The notes: generated from the sequence alone by a model not told the origin. DNA of 64,000 nt from Nevskia sp. (GCA_021732745.1 JAKFUK010000001.1:880931-944930), one strand, 5' to 3'. Numbered from the stretch's first letter, positions 45,635-53,975 are shown. Translations and numbers: made by a program.

Positions 45635-45686
45635 TGCGCGCTGAAACGCAGTAAATACGGCCCTTTCTGCAATCGCTATTTTTGCG

Positions 45687-45706
45687 ATACCCCCAAAAAT
45701 ACCCCC
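45687..45706. repeat. Two ATACCCCC repeats near the left end
   Basis: ATACCCCC at 45687-45694 and 45699-45706, 12 bp apart. The same octamer is repeated at the integrase end (49445-49514), so these are likely arm-type integrase binding sites. Confidence 0.6.
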
Positions 45707-45733
45707 ACGCTGCCAAAGCTGTACTTCCGTTAC

Positions 45734-46189
45734 TTAGTTACAAGTCGTCGTAACCGACCGTCCTCCGTCGAAACTTTGAGAATTACAGACCTTTGGAGAC
45801 GGAAGCGGTGTCGGATTTGGCACCACGTACGGCACCAGTGCAGACGGCTGACGAGGCTGTGACGCGATCCACGCCTGCAAAGCAGCGGCTCGCTGAGCAG
45901 CTGTAGCCTGACTATTTTGCGCAGCCGTTTGGTAAAGCTGGACGCGGCAATTTACGTAAGTCTCTGATCCAGGTTGCGCACCGAACGATTGACACAGCCG
46001 GTCGTCTTCCTGTTCCTGAGACTGCCTAACTAACTGCAAATTGGCTTGCCCACGCTGCCGAATGTTGTAACCCGCAGTTCCGGGCAGGCAGTCATCCCAA
46101 GCGACCAATCCTGTTGCACAGTCAAGCGGATGATTGGCACAACCGCCGATGACAAGGATCGCAGCTAAAACAGCCTTCTTCACGGTCAT
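45734..46189 (-). CDS. Small lipoprotein of the integrative element
   Basis: 151 residues starting MTVKKAVLAAILVIGGCANHP: a basic N-terminus, hydrophobic stretch and lipobox (IGGC, Cys17), so probably a lipoprotein. The mature part is Gln/Ala-rich (QLVRQSQEQEDDRLCQ, YQTAAQNSQATAAQRAAAL) with five further Cys and a Pro-rich segment (VVPNPTPLPSPK). Family not recognised. A surface lipoprotein could be an exclusion or cargo factor, a guess from position at the far end of the element. ATG 46189. Confidence 0.65.
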   Translation of the reverse strand: MTVKKAVLAAILVIGGCANHPLDCATGLVAWDDCLPGTAGYNIRQRGQANLQLVRQSQEQEDDRLCQSFGAQPGSETYVNCRVQLYQTAAQNSQATAAQRAAALQAWIASQPRQPSALVPYVVPNPTPLPSPKVCNSQSFDGGRSVTTTCN

Positions 46190-46237
46190 CTCCTAATCGT
46201 GCAGGCACTCGCTTAATCCTTGAACATCCTAAAAGCT

Positions 46238-46495
46238 TCATTCTTGAGATGCCACCTTGGCTTGCGATAAAGTTTTGCATCGCTGACGGACTGTCGAGTG
46301 CAGCAGCGCCCGCAGTGCAACTAACGCCTCGACTGTTTCGCGTGATCTCGCCCCATGCTTTTGGGCGTTCTGCGCAGCCCTCGCCTTGCCCGCCGCCGAC
46401 CTAGGCCCGGTGGCCTGCGTCCAAGGTTGCCATCGCCGGATCGCGTCCGCCTGCCGCTGTCGCCGCTCCGCTGTCCATCCTTTGACTTTGTTCAT
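46238..46495 (-). CDS. Small basic mobile-element protein
   Basis: 85 residues, strongly basic: MNKVKGWTAERRQRQADAIR then WQPWTQATGPRSAAGKARAAQNAQKHGARSRET. The WxPWxxxTGPRTxxGKAxxxxNAxKHG pattern is common in small proteins of proteobacterial mobile elements, unknown function. Its first 95 bases overlap the preceding gene in another frame, so translation is probably coupled. ATG 46495. Confidence 0.65.
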   Translation of the reverse strand: MNKVKGWTAERRQRQADAIRRWQPWTQATGPRSAAGKARAAQNAQKHGARSRETVEALVALRALLHSTVRQRCKTLSQAKVASQE

Positions 46496-47057
46496 CGGTG
46501 ACCGCCTTTAGTTCGTTCGCCGGATCGGCAGAATCTTCCGCGCGCACGCGCGCATTTGGAGCGAGGCTAGCCGCCCCTGCCGCCTTGCCGTTGTTCACCT
46601 GCTGATTCGCCGCAATGTTCTGCTGACGGATGAAAGCGGTCGGTTGCGGGTTTTTGATATCGGCCAATGTTTCCAGGGTCGCCCGGCACTGTGCCTGCGC
46701 CTTGAGCGCCAGCCGCAGATAGGTATCGGTTGCCCCCAGATACTCGCCAGCGTTCATTGCCGCGCGCCGCGCCATGCTGGTGAAGATCCCTTGCAGCGCC
46801 TGCGCCTGATTGAACAGCATCATTTCCACGGCAGTCAGGTTGCCGCTGTGCAGGGTGTCGCCTTTGTCCTTGATCGCCTCGTACAGATCGGCAATATCCA
46901 GCTCGCCGATCAGGTGCTTTGAATAGCCTTCCACGACGATGGCGGATTGCAGCGCCGATGACAGCAGGGTGTCCGCCTTTTGCCGCTGAGGCGACTTGCC
47001 CGGATCGTTGGTCGTGCGAATGACCGTTTTCGGTTTTGCCGCTGCCGACTTGCCCAT
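46401..47057 (-). CDS. Unknown protein of the integrative element
   Basis: 218 residues from ATG 47057 (MGKSAAAKPKTVIRTTND). Helical, no membrane segment; AVEMMLFNQAQALQGIFTSMARRAAMNAGEYLGATDTYLRLALKAQAQCRATLETLADIKNPQPTA is the most structured part (about 85-150) and I have seen similar proteins next to integrases in Burkholderia/Xanthomonas elements. The C-terminal 60 residues are low-complexity Ala/Asn/Gln and overlap the next gene. Function unknown. Confidence 0.6.
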   Translation of the reverse strand: MGKSAAAKPKTVIRTTNDPGKSPQRQKADTLLSSALQSAIVVEGYSKHLIGELDIADLYEAIKDKGDTLHSGNLTAVEMMLFNQAQALQGIFTSMARRAAMNAGEYLGATDTYLRLALKAQAQCRATLETLADIKNPQPTAFIRQQNIAANQQVNNGKAAGAASLAPNARVRAEDSADPANELKAVTDEQSQRMDSGAATAAGGRDPAMATLDAGHRA

Positions 47058-47183
47058 AAACCCTCGAAAGCGGGAAGCGAACAGCGGTTCGCTGCGCTCC
47101 CCATGGTAGATATCTAGAAGGGTGTACACGTCACGACTACCAAAGTGCCGCGTCCCCGCTGTTTTAGGTACGCCTCGCGACTA

Positions 47184-47663
47184 CTAAGCCGCCTTTTCAG
47201 CCTGATTTCCGTTCGGTAGATACACCACACGACTACTGTGATACGTCTCGCGACTGGCCAATCTGTTTTCACGCTTCCATCGGTTGGTTGGTACTGGCCA
47301 CGCCTTGGCGTCGTGCTTGCCATCGCATTCATCAATGCCGCGCCACGTCAAAGCGTACAAGCTGCATTGATGCAAGCCACCCTGCCTAGTCTGTTCGATA
47401 AAGCCGTTTGCCTTAAGCCCGCGTAGCGCCTTGCTGAGTGTCCCCGGACTGCGCCAGCCCCGGGGCTTCATCAAGGTCCAGGCCGCGCAGAGATTGCCGT
47501 TGTTCCTGCCGTTGTACTGCGCGCCAAGATCGATCAAAAGTTTGATCTCGAAAGGCGTCAGCGCCGCCCATTCGCTGGAATGCAGCATATGGCTTGGCAG
47601 GCTCAGGAACGGCGGTGACTCCTTGCGGCCCTTTTGACGGGTCAGGCTCTTAAGTTTCGCCAT
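47184..47663 (-). CDS. Winged-helix-like DNA-binding protein of the element
   Basis: 159 residues from ATG 47663 (MAKLKSLTRQKGRKESPPF). The central part (SSEWAALTPFEIKLLIDLGAQYNGRNNGNLCAAWTLMKPRGWRSPGTLSKALRGLKANGFIEQTRQGG) reads as a helix-turn-helix with wing of the type found in replication or plasmid-control proteins of small mobile elements. It could be the element's replication or excision factor; not certain. The start overlaps the preceding small frame. Confidence 0.65.
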   Translation of the reverse strand: MAKLKSLTRQKGRKESPPFLSLPSHMLHSSEWAALTPFEIKLLIDLGAQYNGRNNGNLCAAWTLMKPRGWRSPGTLSKALRGLKANGFIEQTRQGGLHQCSLYALTWRGIDECDGKHDAKAWPVPTNRWKRENRLASRETYHSSRVVYLPNGNQAEKAA

Positions 47664-47832
47664 GGAAAGTGCCTTGTGCCAGCGCAGCACAGCCAGCGCG
47701 ATGCAGCGATTCCCATAGCCACACTAGTCCGCCAAAGCGGTCGGCGCTGGTCATGGTTGGAATGTCCAGCAGCACCTTTGGGCAGTGCTGCTCCGCAAGC
47801 CCGCACAGTCGCCGCCACTGCGAGCCGCTCAA
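47650..47832 (-). CDS. Small unknown protein between alpA-like gene and HTH gene
   Basis: 60 residues if started at TTG 47832, which overlaps the AlpA-like stop (TTGA). Composition (LCGLAEQHCPKVLLDIPTMT, FGGLVWLWESLHRAGCAALA) looks protein-like, and its stop overlaps the next ATG. Coupling at both ends supports a real gene; no family recognised. Confidence 0.5.
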   Translation of the reverse strand: MSGSQWRRLCGLAEQHCPKVLLDIPTMTSADRFGGLVWLWESLHRAGCAALAQGTFHGET

Positions 47833-48026
47833 GCAGCAACCTTGCACTGCCGTGCGGCGATCCAAGCCGCAATTTCTGACTCGCGCCAAGCAACACTTCT
47901 CGGGCCAATCGCTACCCGGCTTGGAAACTTTCCGTCACGCTCCAACTGATAGATGGAACTTCGCGAAATGGCAGTCAGGTTGATTACTTGACGCAACCGT
48001 AGAAGCCTTGGGTTGTCACTAACCAC
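47829..48026 (-). CDS. AlpA-family excisionase/regulator
   Basis: 65-residue MerR-like helix-turn-helix protein: RLLRLRQVINLTAISRSSIYQLERDGKFPSRVAIGPRSVAWRESEIAAWIAAR is the full AlpA pattern. AlpA homologues activate integrase transcription or assist excision of P4-like elements. GTG start 48026. Placed, as usual, just downstream of the integrase. Confidence 0.88.
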   Translation of the reverse strand: MVSDNPRLLRLRQVINLTAISRSSIYQLERDGKFPSRVAIGPRSVAWRESEIAAWIAARQCKVAA

Positions 48027-48231
48027 GTTCGCACTCCTTGATCGCTTAGCGATCGTTGTTGAACATGGTTCGAGATTCTATACAGCTTTTTCCGGCGCTC
48101 TTTGAGGCGCTTTTGACAATCAACGTCGAAACAGCAATAGAAACAGTTTGATTGTTCGGGACAACGAACTACCGTCAGGCCAAGTTGGACTTAATCGGAT
48201 TACTTTGGACGTTGTTCTGCGGTCAACACCG

Positions 48232-49440
48232 TCACGCTACGCGCCCAAAATTGCCTGCAATCACCTTCCGATCTTCGCGCAGCACGTCCAAATAGTCGGC
48301 CCACGCTTGCATCATCTTCCGACGCTCAACAAGGAACTGCGCGCGGTCATAGGCTCCTCGCAGCGGCCCGCTGGCCTTGTGGGCCAATTGCCGTTCGATG
48401 GCATCGGTACGCCAGCCGGTTTCTGCAAGCAGCGTGCGCGCAGTCGCCCGGAAGCCGTGGCCGGTGACGGTGCCGACGGGGAAGCCAAGCCGCCGTAGTG
48501 CCGCGTTGACGGTGTTCTCGGACATCGGCCGCGCCTTGCTTCGCGCGCCGGGGAACACATAACGGCCGGTGCCAGTCAGCGCCTGCAATTCGCGCAGCGC
48601 GTCGACCGCCTGCGACGCAAGCGGGACCAGATGATGGTTGCCCATCTTGCTGGCGATGTAGCGCCATTCCGCAGCGTCCAGGTCGAAGTCCTTCCACTCG
48701 GCTGTCCGCAGCTCGCCGGGGCGCACGAATAGCAGCGGGGCAAGCCGCAGCGCCGTACGGGTCACCTGATCGCCCTGATAGCCGTCCATGGCCCGCAGCA
48801 GCTCCCCCAGGGGCTTCGGATCGAGGATTGCGGGGAAGTGCTCGGTCTCCGCCGCCTTCAGGCTGCCGCGCAGCGCGGTGGTCGGGTCTACGGTGGCGCG
48901 GTCGTCCTGCATCGCGAACCGGAATACCTGCCCGATCTCGCCGCGCGCCCGATGCGCCGTTTCGATGGCGCTGCGATCCTGTATGCGCCGCAGCACAGCC
49001 AGCAGTTCGGCGCGCGTAATCAGGCTGATCGGCCGCTGCCCGATGTAGGGGAACACGTCGGCTTCCATCCGGGCCACGATCTTGGTCAGGTAGCTCGGCA
49101 CGATTTCCTTTTGCGCCAGCCATTCGCGCGCTACTGCCTCGAAGCTGTTTTCTTCCAAAGCCCGCCGCTCCGCCCTGCCCTGCGCCCTTGCCGCCGACGG
49201 GTCGACGCCTTCCGCCAGCAAGCTGCGGGCTTCCCGGTGCCGCTTCGTGGCGTTCGCAAGCGTCACATCGGGGTATCCGCCTAGCGCCAGCAGCTTTTCC
49301 TTGCCGTCGAAACGGTACTTGTACCGCCACAGCTTCGCGCCGTTCGGCTGAACCAGCAGGTAAAGCCCGCCCCCGACAGTCAGTTTCTGAGCCTTGTCGC
49401 CCGGCTTCGCATTGCGAGCCGTTGTGTCCGTGAATGCCAT
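48232..49440 (-). CDS. P4-type tyrosine integrase
   Basis: 402-residue site-specific recombinase. N-terminal arm-binding DUF4102 domain (KLTVGGGLYLLVQPNGAKLWRYKYRFDGKEKLLALGGYPDVTLA), SAM-like core-binding domain (about 100-190) and catalytic domain with RPGELRTAEW (Arg), HGFRATARTLL (HxxR) and the C-terminal LAHK..LRGAYDRAQFL containing the His and the nucleophilic Tyr. Start ATG 49440; the upstream open frame is translation of the ATACCCCC repeats. It lies beside the 3' end of the tRNA-Lys it targets. Confidence 0.94.
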   Translation of the reverse strand: MAFTDTTARNAKPGDKAQKLTVGGGLYLLVQPNGAKLWRYKYRFDGKEKLLALGGYPDVTLANATKRHREARSLLAEGVDPSAARAQGRAERRALEENSFEAVAREWLAQKEIVPSYLTKIVARMEADVFPYIGQRPISLITRAELLAVLRRIQDRSAIETAHRARGEIGQVFRFAMQDDRATVDPTTALRGSLKAAETEHFPAILDPKPLGELLRAMDGYQGDQVTRTALRLAPLLFVRPGELRTAEWKDFDLDAAEWRYIASKMGNHHLVPLASQAVDALRELQALTGTGRYVFPGARSKARPMSENTVNAALRRLGFPVGTVTGHGFRATARTLLAETGWRTDAIERQLAHKASGPLRGAYDRAQFLVERRKMMQAWADYLDVLREDRKVIAGNFGRVA

Positions 49441-49444
49441 GCCG

Positions 49445-49514
49445 ATACCCCCATACCCCTGCTGATACCCCCAGAGATACCCCCACAGAGAACCGGCTGT
49501 CAAAGGATACCCCC
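49445..49514. repeat. Array of ATACCCCC repeats upstream of the integrase
   Basis: ATACCCCC at 49445, 49465, 49477 and 49507, with ATACCCCT at 49453. Same octamer as near the left end. Likely arm-type sites for the integrase, and overlapping its promoter region. Confidence 0.65.
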
Positions 49515-49542
49515 GGACGTAGATGGACATCGCGGGCATAAA

Positions 49543-49577
49543 AAAAGCCGCAAACCCTTGTTCGGTAGCGGCTTTTT
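49543..49577 (-). terminator. Terminator-like hairpin downstream of tRNA-Lys
   Basis: AAAAGCCGC / GCGGCTTTTT around a 16-nt loop, 43 bp past the tRNA 3' end and inside the element, so the element appears to supply the tRNA's terminator. Confidence 0.7.
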
Positions 49578-49614
49578 GGTATTTCCTTGGACCTACTTGG
49601 ACATCGTTTTTCCC

Positions 49615-49643
49615 CGAATTGGTGGGTCGTCTGGGACTCGAAC
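49615..49643. repeat. Attachment site, right end (tRNA-Lys 3' end)
   Basis: CGAATTGGTGGGTCGTCTG..ACTCGAAC, covering the last 24 nt of tRNA-Lys and 5 nt beyond. Direct repeat partner of 45607-45634. Confidence 0.75.
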
Positions 49644-49695
49644 CCAGGACCAACGGATTAAAAGTCCGATGCTCTACCGACTGAGCTAACGACCC
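49620..49695 (-). tRNA. tRNA-Lys(TTT)
   Basis: Complement gives a 76-nt cloverleaf: acceptor GGGTCGT/ACGACCC, discriminator A, encoded CCA, D arm TAGCTCAGTCGGTAGAGCA, anticodon loop CTTTTAA (anticodon TTT), T arm GGTTCGAGTCC. It is the integration target of the adjoining element and remains intact. Confidence 0.95.
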
Positions 49696-49748
49696 CAATT
49701 CGCGGGACGCGGATTATAGCGGCAACGGGCGTGCCATCGGTGGCTTGT

Positions 49749-50432
49749 TCAAACGGCCACGTAACGTGTGGGATCGGCGATGCCAGCGGCTTCGAAACCT
49801 TCGCGGCGCAAACGGCAGGAATCGCAGCGGCCACAGGCGCGGCCTTGCGCGTCAGCCTGATAGCAGGACACGGTTTCGGCGAAGTCGACACCGAGCGCGG
49901 TACCACAACGAATGATCTCGGCCTTGCTCAGTGCGATCAGCGGCGTTTCGATCTTCAGTGCCGTGCCTTCAACGCCGGACCGGGTCGCCAGTTGTGCGAC
50001 GCGCTCGAACGCGGCGATGAACTCCGGCCGACAGTCCGGATAGCCGCTGTAGTCGACAGCGTTGACGCCGATGTACAGCGCTTCCGCACTCTGCACTTCC
50101 GCCAGTCCCATCGCCAGCGACAGGAACAGCGTGTTGCGCGCCGGGACGTAAGTGACGGGGATACCGGGGGTTTCGCCCTCCGGCACGGCGATCGAGCGGT
50201 CGGTGAGTGCGGAGCCGCCGATCAGATCGAGATTGACCTGGATCAGCCGGTGCGAGGCCGCACCGAGGCGCTTCGCAACCTTCACCGAGGCATCCAGCTC
50301 GGCGCTGTGGCGCTGGCCGTAAGCAACGCTCAGCGCATGGCAGACGTAGCCTTCCGCGCGGGCGATCGCGAGCGCGGTCGCGGAGTCCAGACCACCGCTG
50401 AGCAGGACGACGGCGGAACGGTGTTTGAGCAT
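49749..50432 (-). CDS. queC: 7-cyano-7-deazaguanine synthase
   Basis: 227-residue enzyme making preQ0 from 7-carboxy-7-deazaguanine, ATP and ammonia, for queuosine in tRNA. PP-loop [15 protein letters not shown] at the start, [13 protein letters not shown], '[19 protein letters not shown]', and the zinc site [21 protein letters not shown] (Cys spacing CxxCxxC). ATG 50432 with GGAG 8 bp upstream; a TTG two codons earlier is also in frame. Last gene of the tol-pal/que run. Confidence 0.95.
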   Translation of the reverse strand: MLKHRSAVVLLSGGLDSATALAIARAEGYVCHALSVAYGQRHSAELDASVKVAKRLGAASHRLIQVNLDLIGGSALTDRSIAVPEGETPGIPVTYVPARNTLFLSLAMGLAEVQSAEALYIGVNAVDYSGYPDCRPEFIAAFERVAQLATRSGVEGTALKIETPLIALSKAEIIRCGTALGVDFAETVSCYQADAQGRACGRCDSCRLRREGFEAAGIADPTRYVAV

Positions 50433-50558
50433 TTGCAACTCCGGTTTTGATGTTCCCTGCCATCCCTGGCGCGATAGCGCCCTCCTCGATCAGCCCCGGC
50501 CCGGCCATCCGTGGCCGGGCGCGCCAGCAATCGCGGAGCAGTGCTCCGCAAGCGATTG

Positions 50559-51257
50559 CTAGCGCCCAGCCTCCCCGCCCCAAAGAATCTTGTGCAACTG
50601 CATCTGGAAGCGGACGTTCAGGCGGTCGGCGACGATCCAGTCGGCCAGTTCGCGAGCGGGCAACTGGGTTGCGCTCGGCGAGAACAGCACGGTGTGGCAA
50701 TCGGTCAGGCCATGCTCGGCGACGATGCCCTTCGCCCAGTCGTAATCGGCGCGATCACAGATCACGAACTTGATCTGATCGTGCGGCTGCAACAGCGTCA
50801 GGTTTGCCCAGCGGTTGCGCGCTTCCTCTTTCGAGGCCGGGGTCTTGATGTCGAGAATCTTGACCACGCGCGGGTCGACCGCCGACACGTCGATCGCGCC
50901 GCTGGTTTCCAGCGACACCGTGTAGCCGGCATCGCAGAGGGCCGCCAGCAGCGGAATGCAGGCTTTCTGGGCCAGCGGCTCGCCGCCGGTGACGCAGACG
51001 TGGCGCACGCCGAAGTCGGCGACCATCCCCAGCACGCTGGACTGCTCGTGCCATTGACCGCCGTGGAAGGCGTATTCGGTGTCGCAGTAGCCGCAGCGCA
51101 GCGGACAGCCGGTTAGGCGGACAAACACGGTGGGGCAGCCGACAAAGGTCGACTCGCCTTGCAGCGACAGGAAAACTTCAGTGAGCTTGAGCCGCGTCGC
51201 AGTCGCCGCCGGTGTCCGAGGCGCGACGCGCTCGGTAACCGTTGCGAGCGAAATCAT
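50559..51257 (-). CDS. queE: 7-carboxy-7-deazaguanine synthase (radical SAM)
   Basis: 232-residue radical SAM enzyme converting carboxy-tetrahydropterin to 7-carboxy-7-deazaguanine. LTEVFLSLQGESTFVGCPTVFVRLTGCPLRCGYCDT carries the substrate loop and the three [4Fe-4S] Cys; VTGGEPLAQ and LDIKTPAS follow. I start at ATG 51257 rather than a TTG at 51263. It begins 9 bp after the cpoB stop region and precedes queC. Confidence 0.95.
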   Translation of the reverse strand: MISLATVTERVAPRTPAATATRLKLTEVFLSLQGESTFVGCPTVFVRLTGCPLRCGYCDTEYAFHGGQWHEQSSVLGMVADFGVRHVCVTGGEPLAQKACIPLLAALCDAGYTVSLETSGAIDVSAVDPRVVKILDIKTPASKEEARNRWANLTLLQPHDQIKFVICDRADYDWAKGIVAEHGLTDCHTVLFSPSATQLPARELADWIVADRLNVRFQMQLHKILWGGEAGR

Positions 51258-51263
51258 GAGCAA

Positions 51264-52064
51264 TCAGCGTAGCTGAGCGACTCGGGTGCGGGCCTGGATG
51301 GCCGCGCTGGAATTCGGGAATTCCTTGATGACGCGGTTGTAAGCCGCTTTCGCCGCGTCATTCTTCTTCTGTTCCTGCTGGATGATCCCGGTTTTCAGGA
51401 GCGCATCCGGCACTTTCGGACTGCTGCCGAATTTTTCGAGCAGCGAGCGGTAGCTCGACAACGCGTTCGGGAAGTCCTTCTTGATGTAGTACGACTCGCC
51501 GGTCCAATACCAGGCGTTGTCGGAGTAATTGCCCTGCGGATACTTGGCCAGCATGGTCTTGAAGCCGCCGATTGCGTCGTCGTACTTCCCACCTTTCAAC
51601 TGGTCGAAGCTCTTCAGGTACAGCGCTTCTTCATCGGCTGCCGAACTGAGCGCCGGTACTGCATTCGGCACCGTACCAACCGGAGCGCCGAGGCCCACAT
51701 CACCATCAACCGGCAGGCTACCCGGCGGCGGTGCCAGCGCTTCTGCTTCGAGCCCCTTGATGCGGGCATCGAACGACGTGATCGCTTCCTGCTGGCGGCG
51801 CTGCGACTGATCGAAGTCGTAGCGCAGTTGCTCGATCAAACCGCGCAACTGGCCGATTTCCTGACTGGTTTTCTGTTCGCGACCGGCATCGGTCGCGTTC
51901 AGACGGCGTGACACTTCCGCCAGCTTGGTCTCGACCGCTTGCAGACGCCGCTCTTCCGGGCTGAGCGCCTGCTCGCTGTTGATCGGACCGCCGTAGTTTT
52001 GCCCTGCACAGCCTGCCAGCCACAGGGCCGCGCACATCGGCGCGACCTTGCGAAGGATGGACAT
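51264..52064 (-). CDS. cpoB: Cell division coordinator CpoB (YbgF)
   Basis: 266-residue periplasmic protein that links Tol-Pal constriction with PBP1b. After the export signal there is a trimerising coiled coil (EERRLQAVETKLAEVSRRLNATD, IGQLRGLIEQLRYDFDQSQRRQQ), a Pro-rich linker (ALAPPPGSLPVDGD) and three TPR repeats (EALYLKSFDQLKGGKYDDAIGGFKTML ...). Start ATG 52064. The signal ends LWLAGCAGQ, a credible lipobox at Cys19, unlike the soluble E. coli protein. Follows pal, as expected. Confidence 0.93.
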   Translation of the reverse strand: MSILRKVAPMCAALWLAGCAGQNYGGPINSEQALSPEERRLQAVETKLAEVSRRLNATDAGREQKTSQEIGQLRGLIEQLRYDFDQSQRRQQEAITSFDARIKGLEAEALAPPPGSLPVDGDVGLGAPVGTVPNAVPALSSAADEEALYLKSFDQLKGGKYDDAIGGFKTMLAKYPQGNYSDNAWYWTGESYYIKKDFPNALSSYRSLLEKFGSSPKVPDALLKTGIIQQEQKKNDAAKAAYNRVIKEFPNSSAAIQARTRVAQLR

Positions 52065-52101
52065 GGACCCGCGCTGCACCACTACGGCGGCCGTCATCGT
52101 C

Positions 52102-52611
52102 TTACTGACCGACGATTTCGACGCGACGGTTCTGCGACCACGAGGCTTCGTCGTGGCCGAGGGCAACCGGCTTTTCTTCGCCGTTCGAGGTCAGTTCGAC
52201 CTGCGAAGCAGCGACGCCGGCCGACTGCAGGGCCGAGCTGACGGTGGCCGAGCGGCGCTCGCCGAGGGCGAGGTTGTACTCGCGGGTGCCGCGCTCGTCG
52301 GTATTGCCCTGCAGCTGGGCCTTGGCGGTCGGGTTGGCGGTCAGGTACTTCGCCCAGGCGGCAACCACCACCTGCGATTCGGCCTTCAGCTCGCTCGAGT
52401 CGAAATCGAAATAGACGATCGACTGGGTCGCGGCCGGGGTGCCGCCGGTGTTGGTTGCGGCCGGTGCGGCGGCGACATTGCCCTGCGACGTGGTGGTCGG
52501 ACGTACCGCTTCAGCCGGGGCATTGGCGTTCTTGTCGCCGGTGCTGGAGCAACCGGTGGCGACGGCAGCGAGGGCGAGGGTGGCGCAGGCAAACCACTTG
52601 TTGTTCAGCAT
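52102..52611 (-). CDS. pal: Peptidoglycan-associated lipoprotein Pal
   Basis: 169-residue outer-membrane lipoprotein. Lipobox VATGCSS with Cys21, a low-complexity Thr/Ala linker (about 25-62), then the OmpA-like peptidoglycan-binding domain: SIVYFDFDSSELKAE, LQGNTDERGTREYNLALGERRS and VELTSNGEEKPVALGHDE..WSQNRRVEI. Part of the Tol-Pal trans-envelope machine for outer-membrane constriction. ATG 52611. Confidence 0.96.
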   Translation of the reverse strand: MLNNKWFACATLALAAVATGCSSTGDKNANAPAEAVRPTTTSQGNVAAAPAATNTGGTPAATQSIVYFDFDSSELKAESQVVVAAWAKYLTANPTAKAQLQGNTDERGTREYNLALGERRSATVSSALQSAGVAASQVELTSNGEEKPVALGHDEASWSQNRRVEIVGQ

Positions 52612-52682
52612 TTTTCGAAACTCCGTGACGACTGATGATAAGTAGCGATGATGAACCCTTTCGGGTGACAGGCTTGAGACAT

Positions 52683-53975
52683 TCAGGGCTTGGCAAACGG
52701 CGCCCAGGCCGGTTCCCGGACGTCGCCGGTGTGCCGCAATCGTTGACGGACCGAGCCGTCGGTTGAAACCGTGGCCAGTTCGGCACCCGCCGCGCCCTGT
52801 CGCGTGTAGATCACGACGGCGCTGTTCGGAGCAAAACTCGGGCCTTCATCGAGCGGTCCGCTGCTGACCAGACGCAAGGCACCGGTCGCGACATCCACAA
52901 GCCCAATACGATAACCGGAACCATCATAGTTGACCAGTGCAAGAGTCTTGCCATCCGGCGAAAAACGCGGTTGTTCGTTGCGCCGGCCTTCAAAACTGAC
53001 GCGCTTGGCGTCGCCGCCGTCGATGCTCATGGTGTAGACCTGCGCCGAACCGCTGCGGTCGGACAGGAAGGCCACGGTGCGGCCGTCGGCCGACACCGTC
53101 GGCGAGGTGTCGATGGCGAAGCTGTCGGTCAGTCGACGGCGCGATTTGCTCGCCAGATCAATGACATAGAGGTCCGAGTTCTTCTGGAACGACAGCGTCA
53201 CCACCAGCCGGTTGCCATCCGGCGTCCACGCCGGGGCGCTGTTGATGCCTTTTTCGCCGAGAAAGGTCACGTAATCGCCGGTGGCCGGCGTCTGGATGAT
53301 GATTTTCGAGCGGCCGCCTTCGAACGTCACATAAGCAATACGCTTGCCGTCCGGTGACCAACTCGGCGACAGCAGTGGCTCGAAGCTGCGAGCGATTTCG
53401 CGCGGGTTTTCACCGTCGGCATCGGCCCAGATCAGCTTGAACTGGCGACGGCCGCTGGCCATCGTCGACGTGATGTAGGCAATGCGGGTGTCGAACACGC
53501 CGCGCGTGCCGGTGAGTTTTTCGTAGATCTGGTCGGCGATCTTGTGCGACATCGAGCGCCATTCGCTGGCCCGGGTGGCGGTGGCCTCCACGGTCAGGAT
53601 CTTCTGGGTGCGAAACACGTCGTAAAGCTCAGCCACCGCTTTCGCGCCGCCGCCCGGCAAGGCCTGCACGTTGCCGATCACCAGCGCTTCCTGACCGAGC
53701 GCCCGCCAGGTGCGGTAATCGACCTGCGCTTCCGTGGTCGGCAGCGGATCGAAGCCTTTCATGTCGTTGCGCGCCAGCGCCAGGAACTGGCCGCTGCGGT
53801 CGAGATCGGCAGCGACGATGGCGGCGACATCGGCAGGCTGTCCCGGCCCCTGCTGGAACGGCACTACCGCGATCGGCTGGGCGCGCTTGGCGCCACCGAC
53901 GACGGTGATGTCGAGATCGGCGTGGGCGGCGAAGCCTGAGAGCATCAGGCAAGCGGCAAGCATGGCTTTGAACAT
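52683..53975 (-). CDS. tolB: Tol-Pal system protein TolB
   Basis: 430-residue periplasmic protein. Signal peptide MFKAMLAACLMLSGFAAHA, N-terminal D1 domain (PIAVVPFQQ..., about 30-150) and a six-bladed beta-propeller with repeated PSWSPDGKRIAYVTFEGG / PAWTPDGNRLVVTLSF / PRFSPDGKTLALVNYDGSG motifs. Ends PAWAPFAKP. Lies between tolA and pal. Confidence 0.96.
   Translation of the reverse strand: MFKAMLAACLMLSGFAAHADLDITVVGGAKRAQPIAVVPFQQGPGQPADVAAIVAADLDRSGQFLALARNDMKGFDPLPTTEAQVDYRTWRALGQEALVIGNVQALPGGGAKAVAELYDVFRTQKILTVEATATRASEWRSMSHKIADQIYEKLTGTRGVFDTRIAYITSTMASGRRQFKLIWADADGENPREIARSFEPLLSPSWSPDGKRIAYVTFEGGRSKIIIQTPATGDYVTFLGEKGINSAPAWTPDGNRLVVTLSFQKNSDLYVIDLASKSRRRLTDSFAIDTSPTVSADGRTVAFLSDRSGSAQVYTMSIDGGDAKRVSFEGRRNEQPRFSPDGKTLALVNYDGSGYRIGLVDVATGALRLVSSGPLDEGPSFAPNSAVVIYTRQGAAGAELATVSTDGSVRQRLRHTGDVREPAWAPFAKP

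Larger units (their letters stand above)
45607..49643. mobile_element. 4-kb integrative element inserted in tRNA-Lys
   Basis: Bounded by imperfect direct repeats of the tRNA-Lys 3' end (45607-45634 and 49615-49643). It encodes a P4-type integrase next to the tRNA, an AlpA-like regulator, five small accessory frames on the same strand, and a lipoprotein. ATACCCCC repeats occur near both ends. No relaxase, replication initiator or structural phage gene is recognisable, so it must depend on helpers or be a remnant. Confidence 0.8.

Noticed and set aside
47642..47908. 88-codon minus-strand frame overlapping the small gene at 47650-47832
   Set aside because: It overlaps the AlpA-like gene and has Ala/Arg/Leu-rich shadow composition. 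The alternative frame is coupled at both ends to its neighbours.
49441..49560. N-terminal extension of the integrase containing repeated Gly-Tyr
   Set aside because: The Gly-Tyr pattern is just translation of the ATACCCCC repeats. The integrase family start is MAFTDTTARNAKPGDK at 49440.
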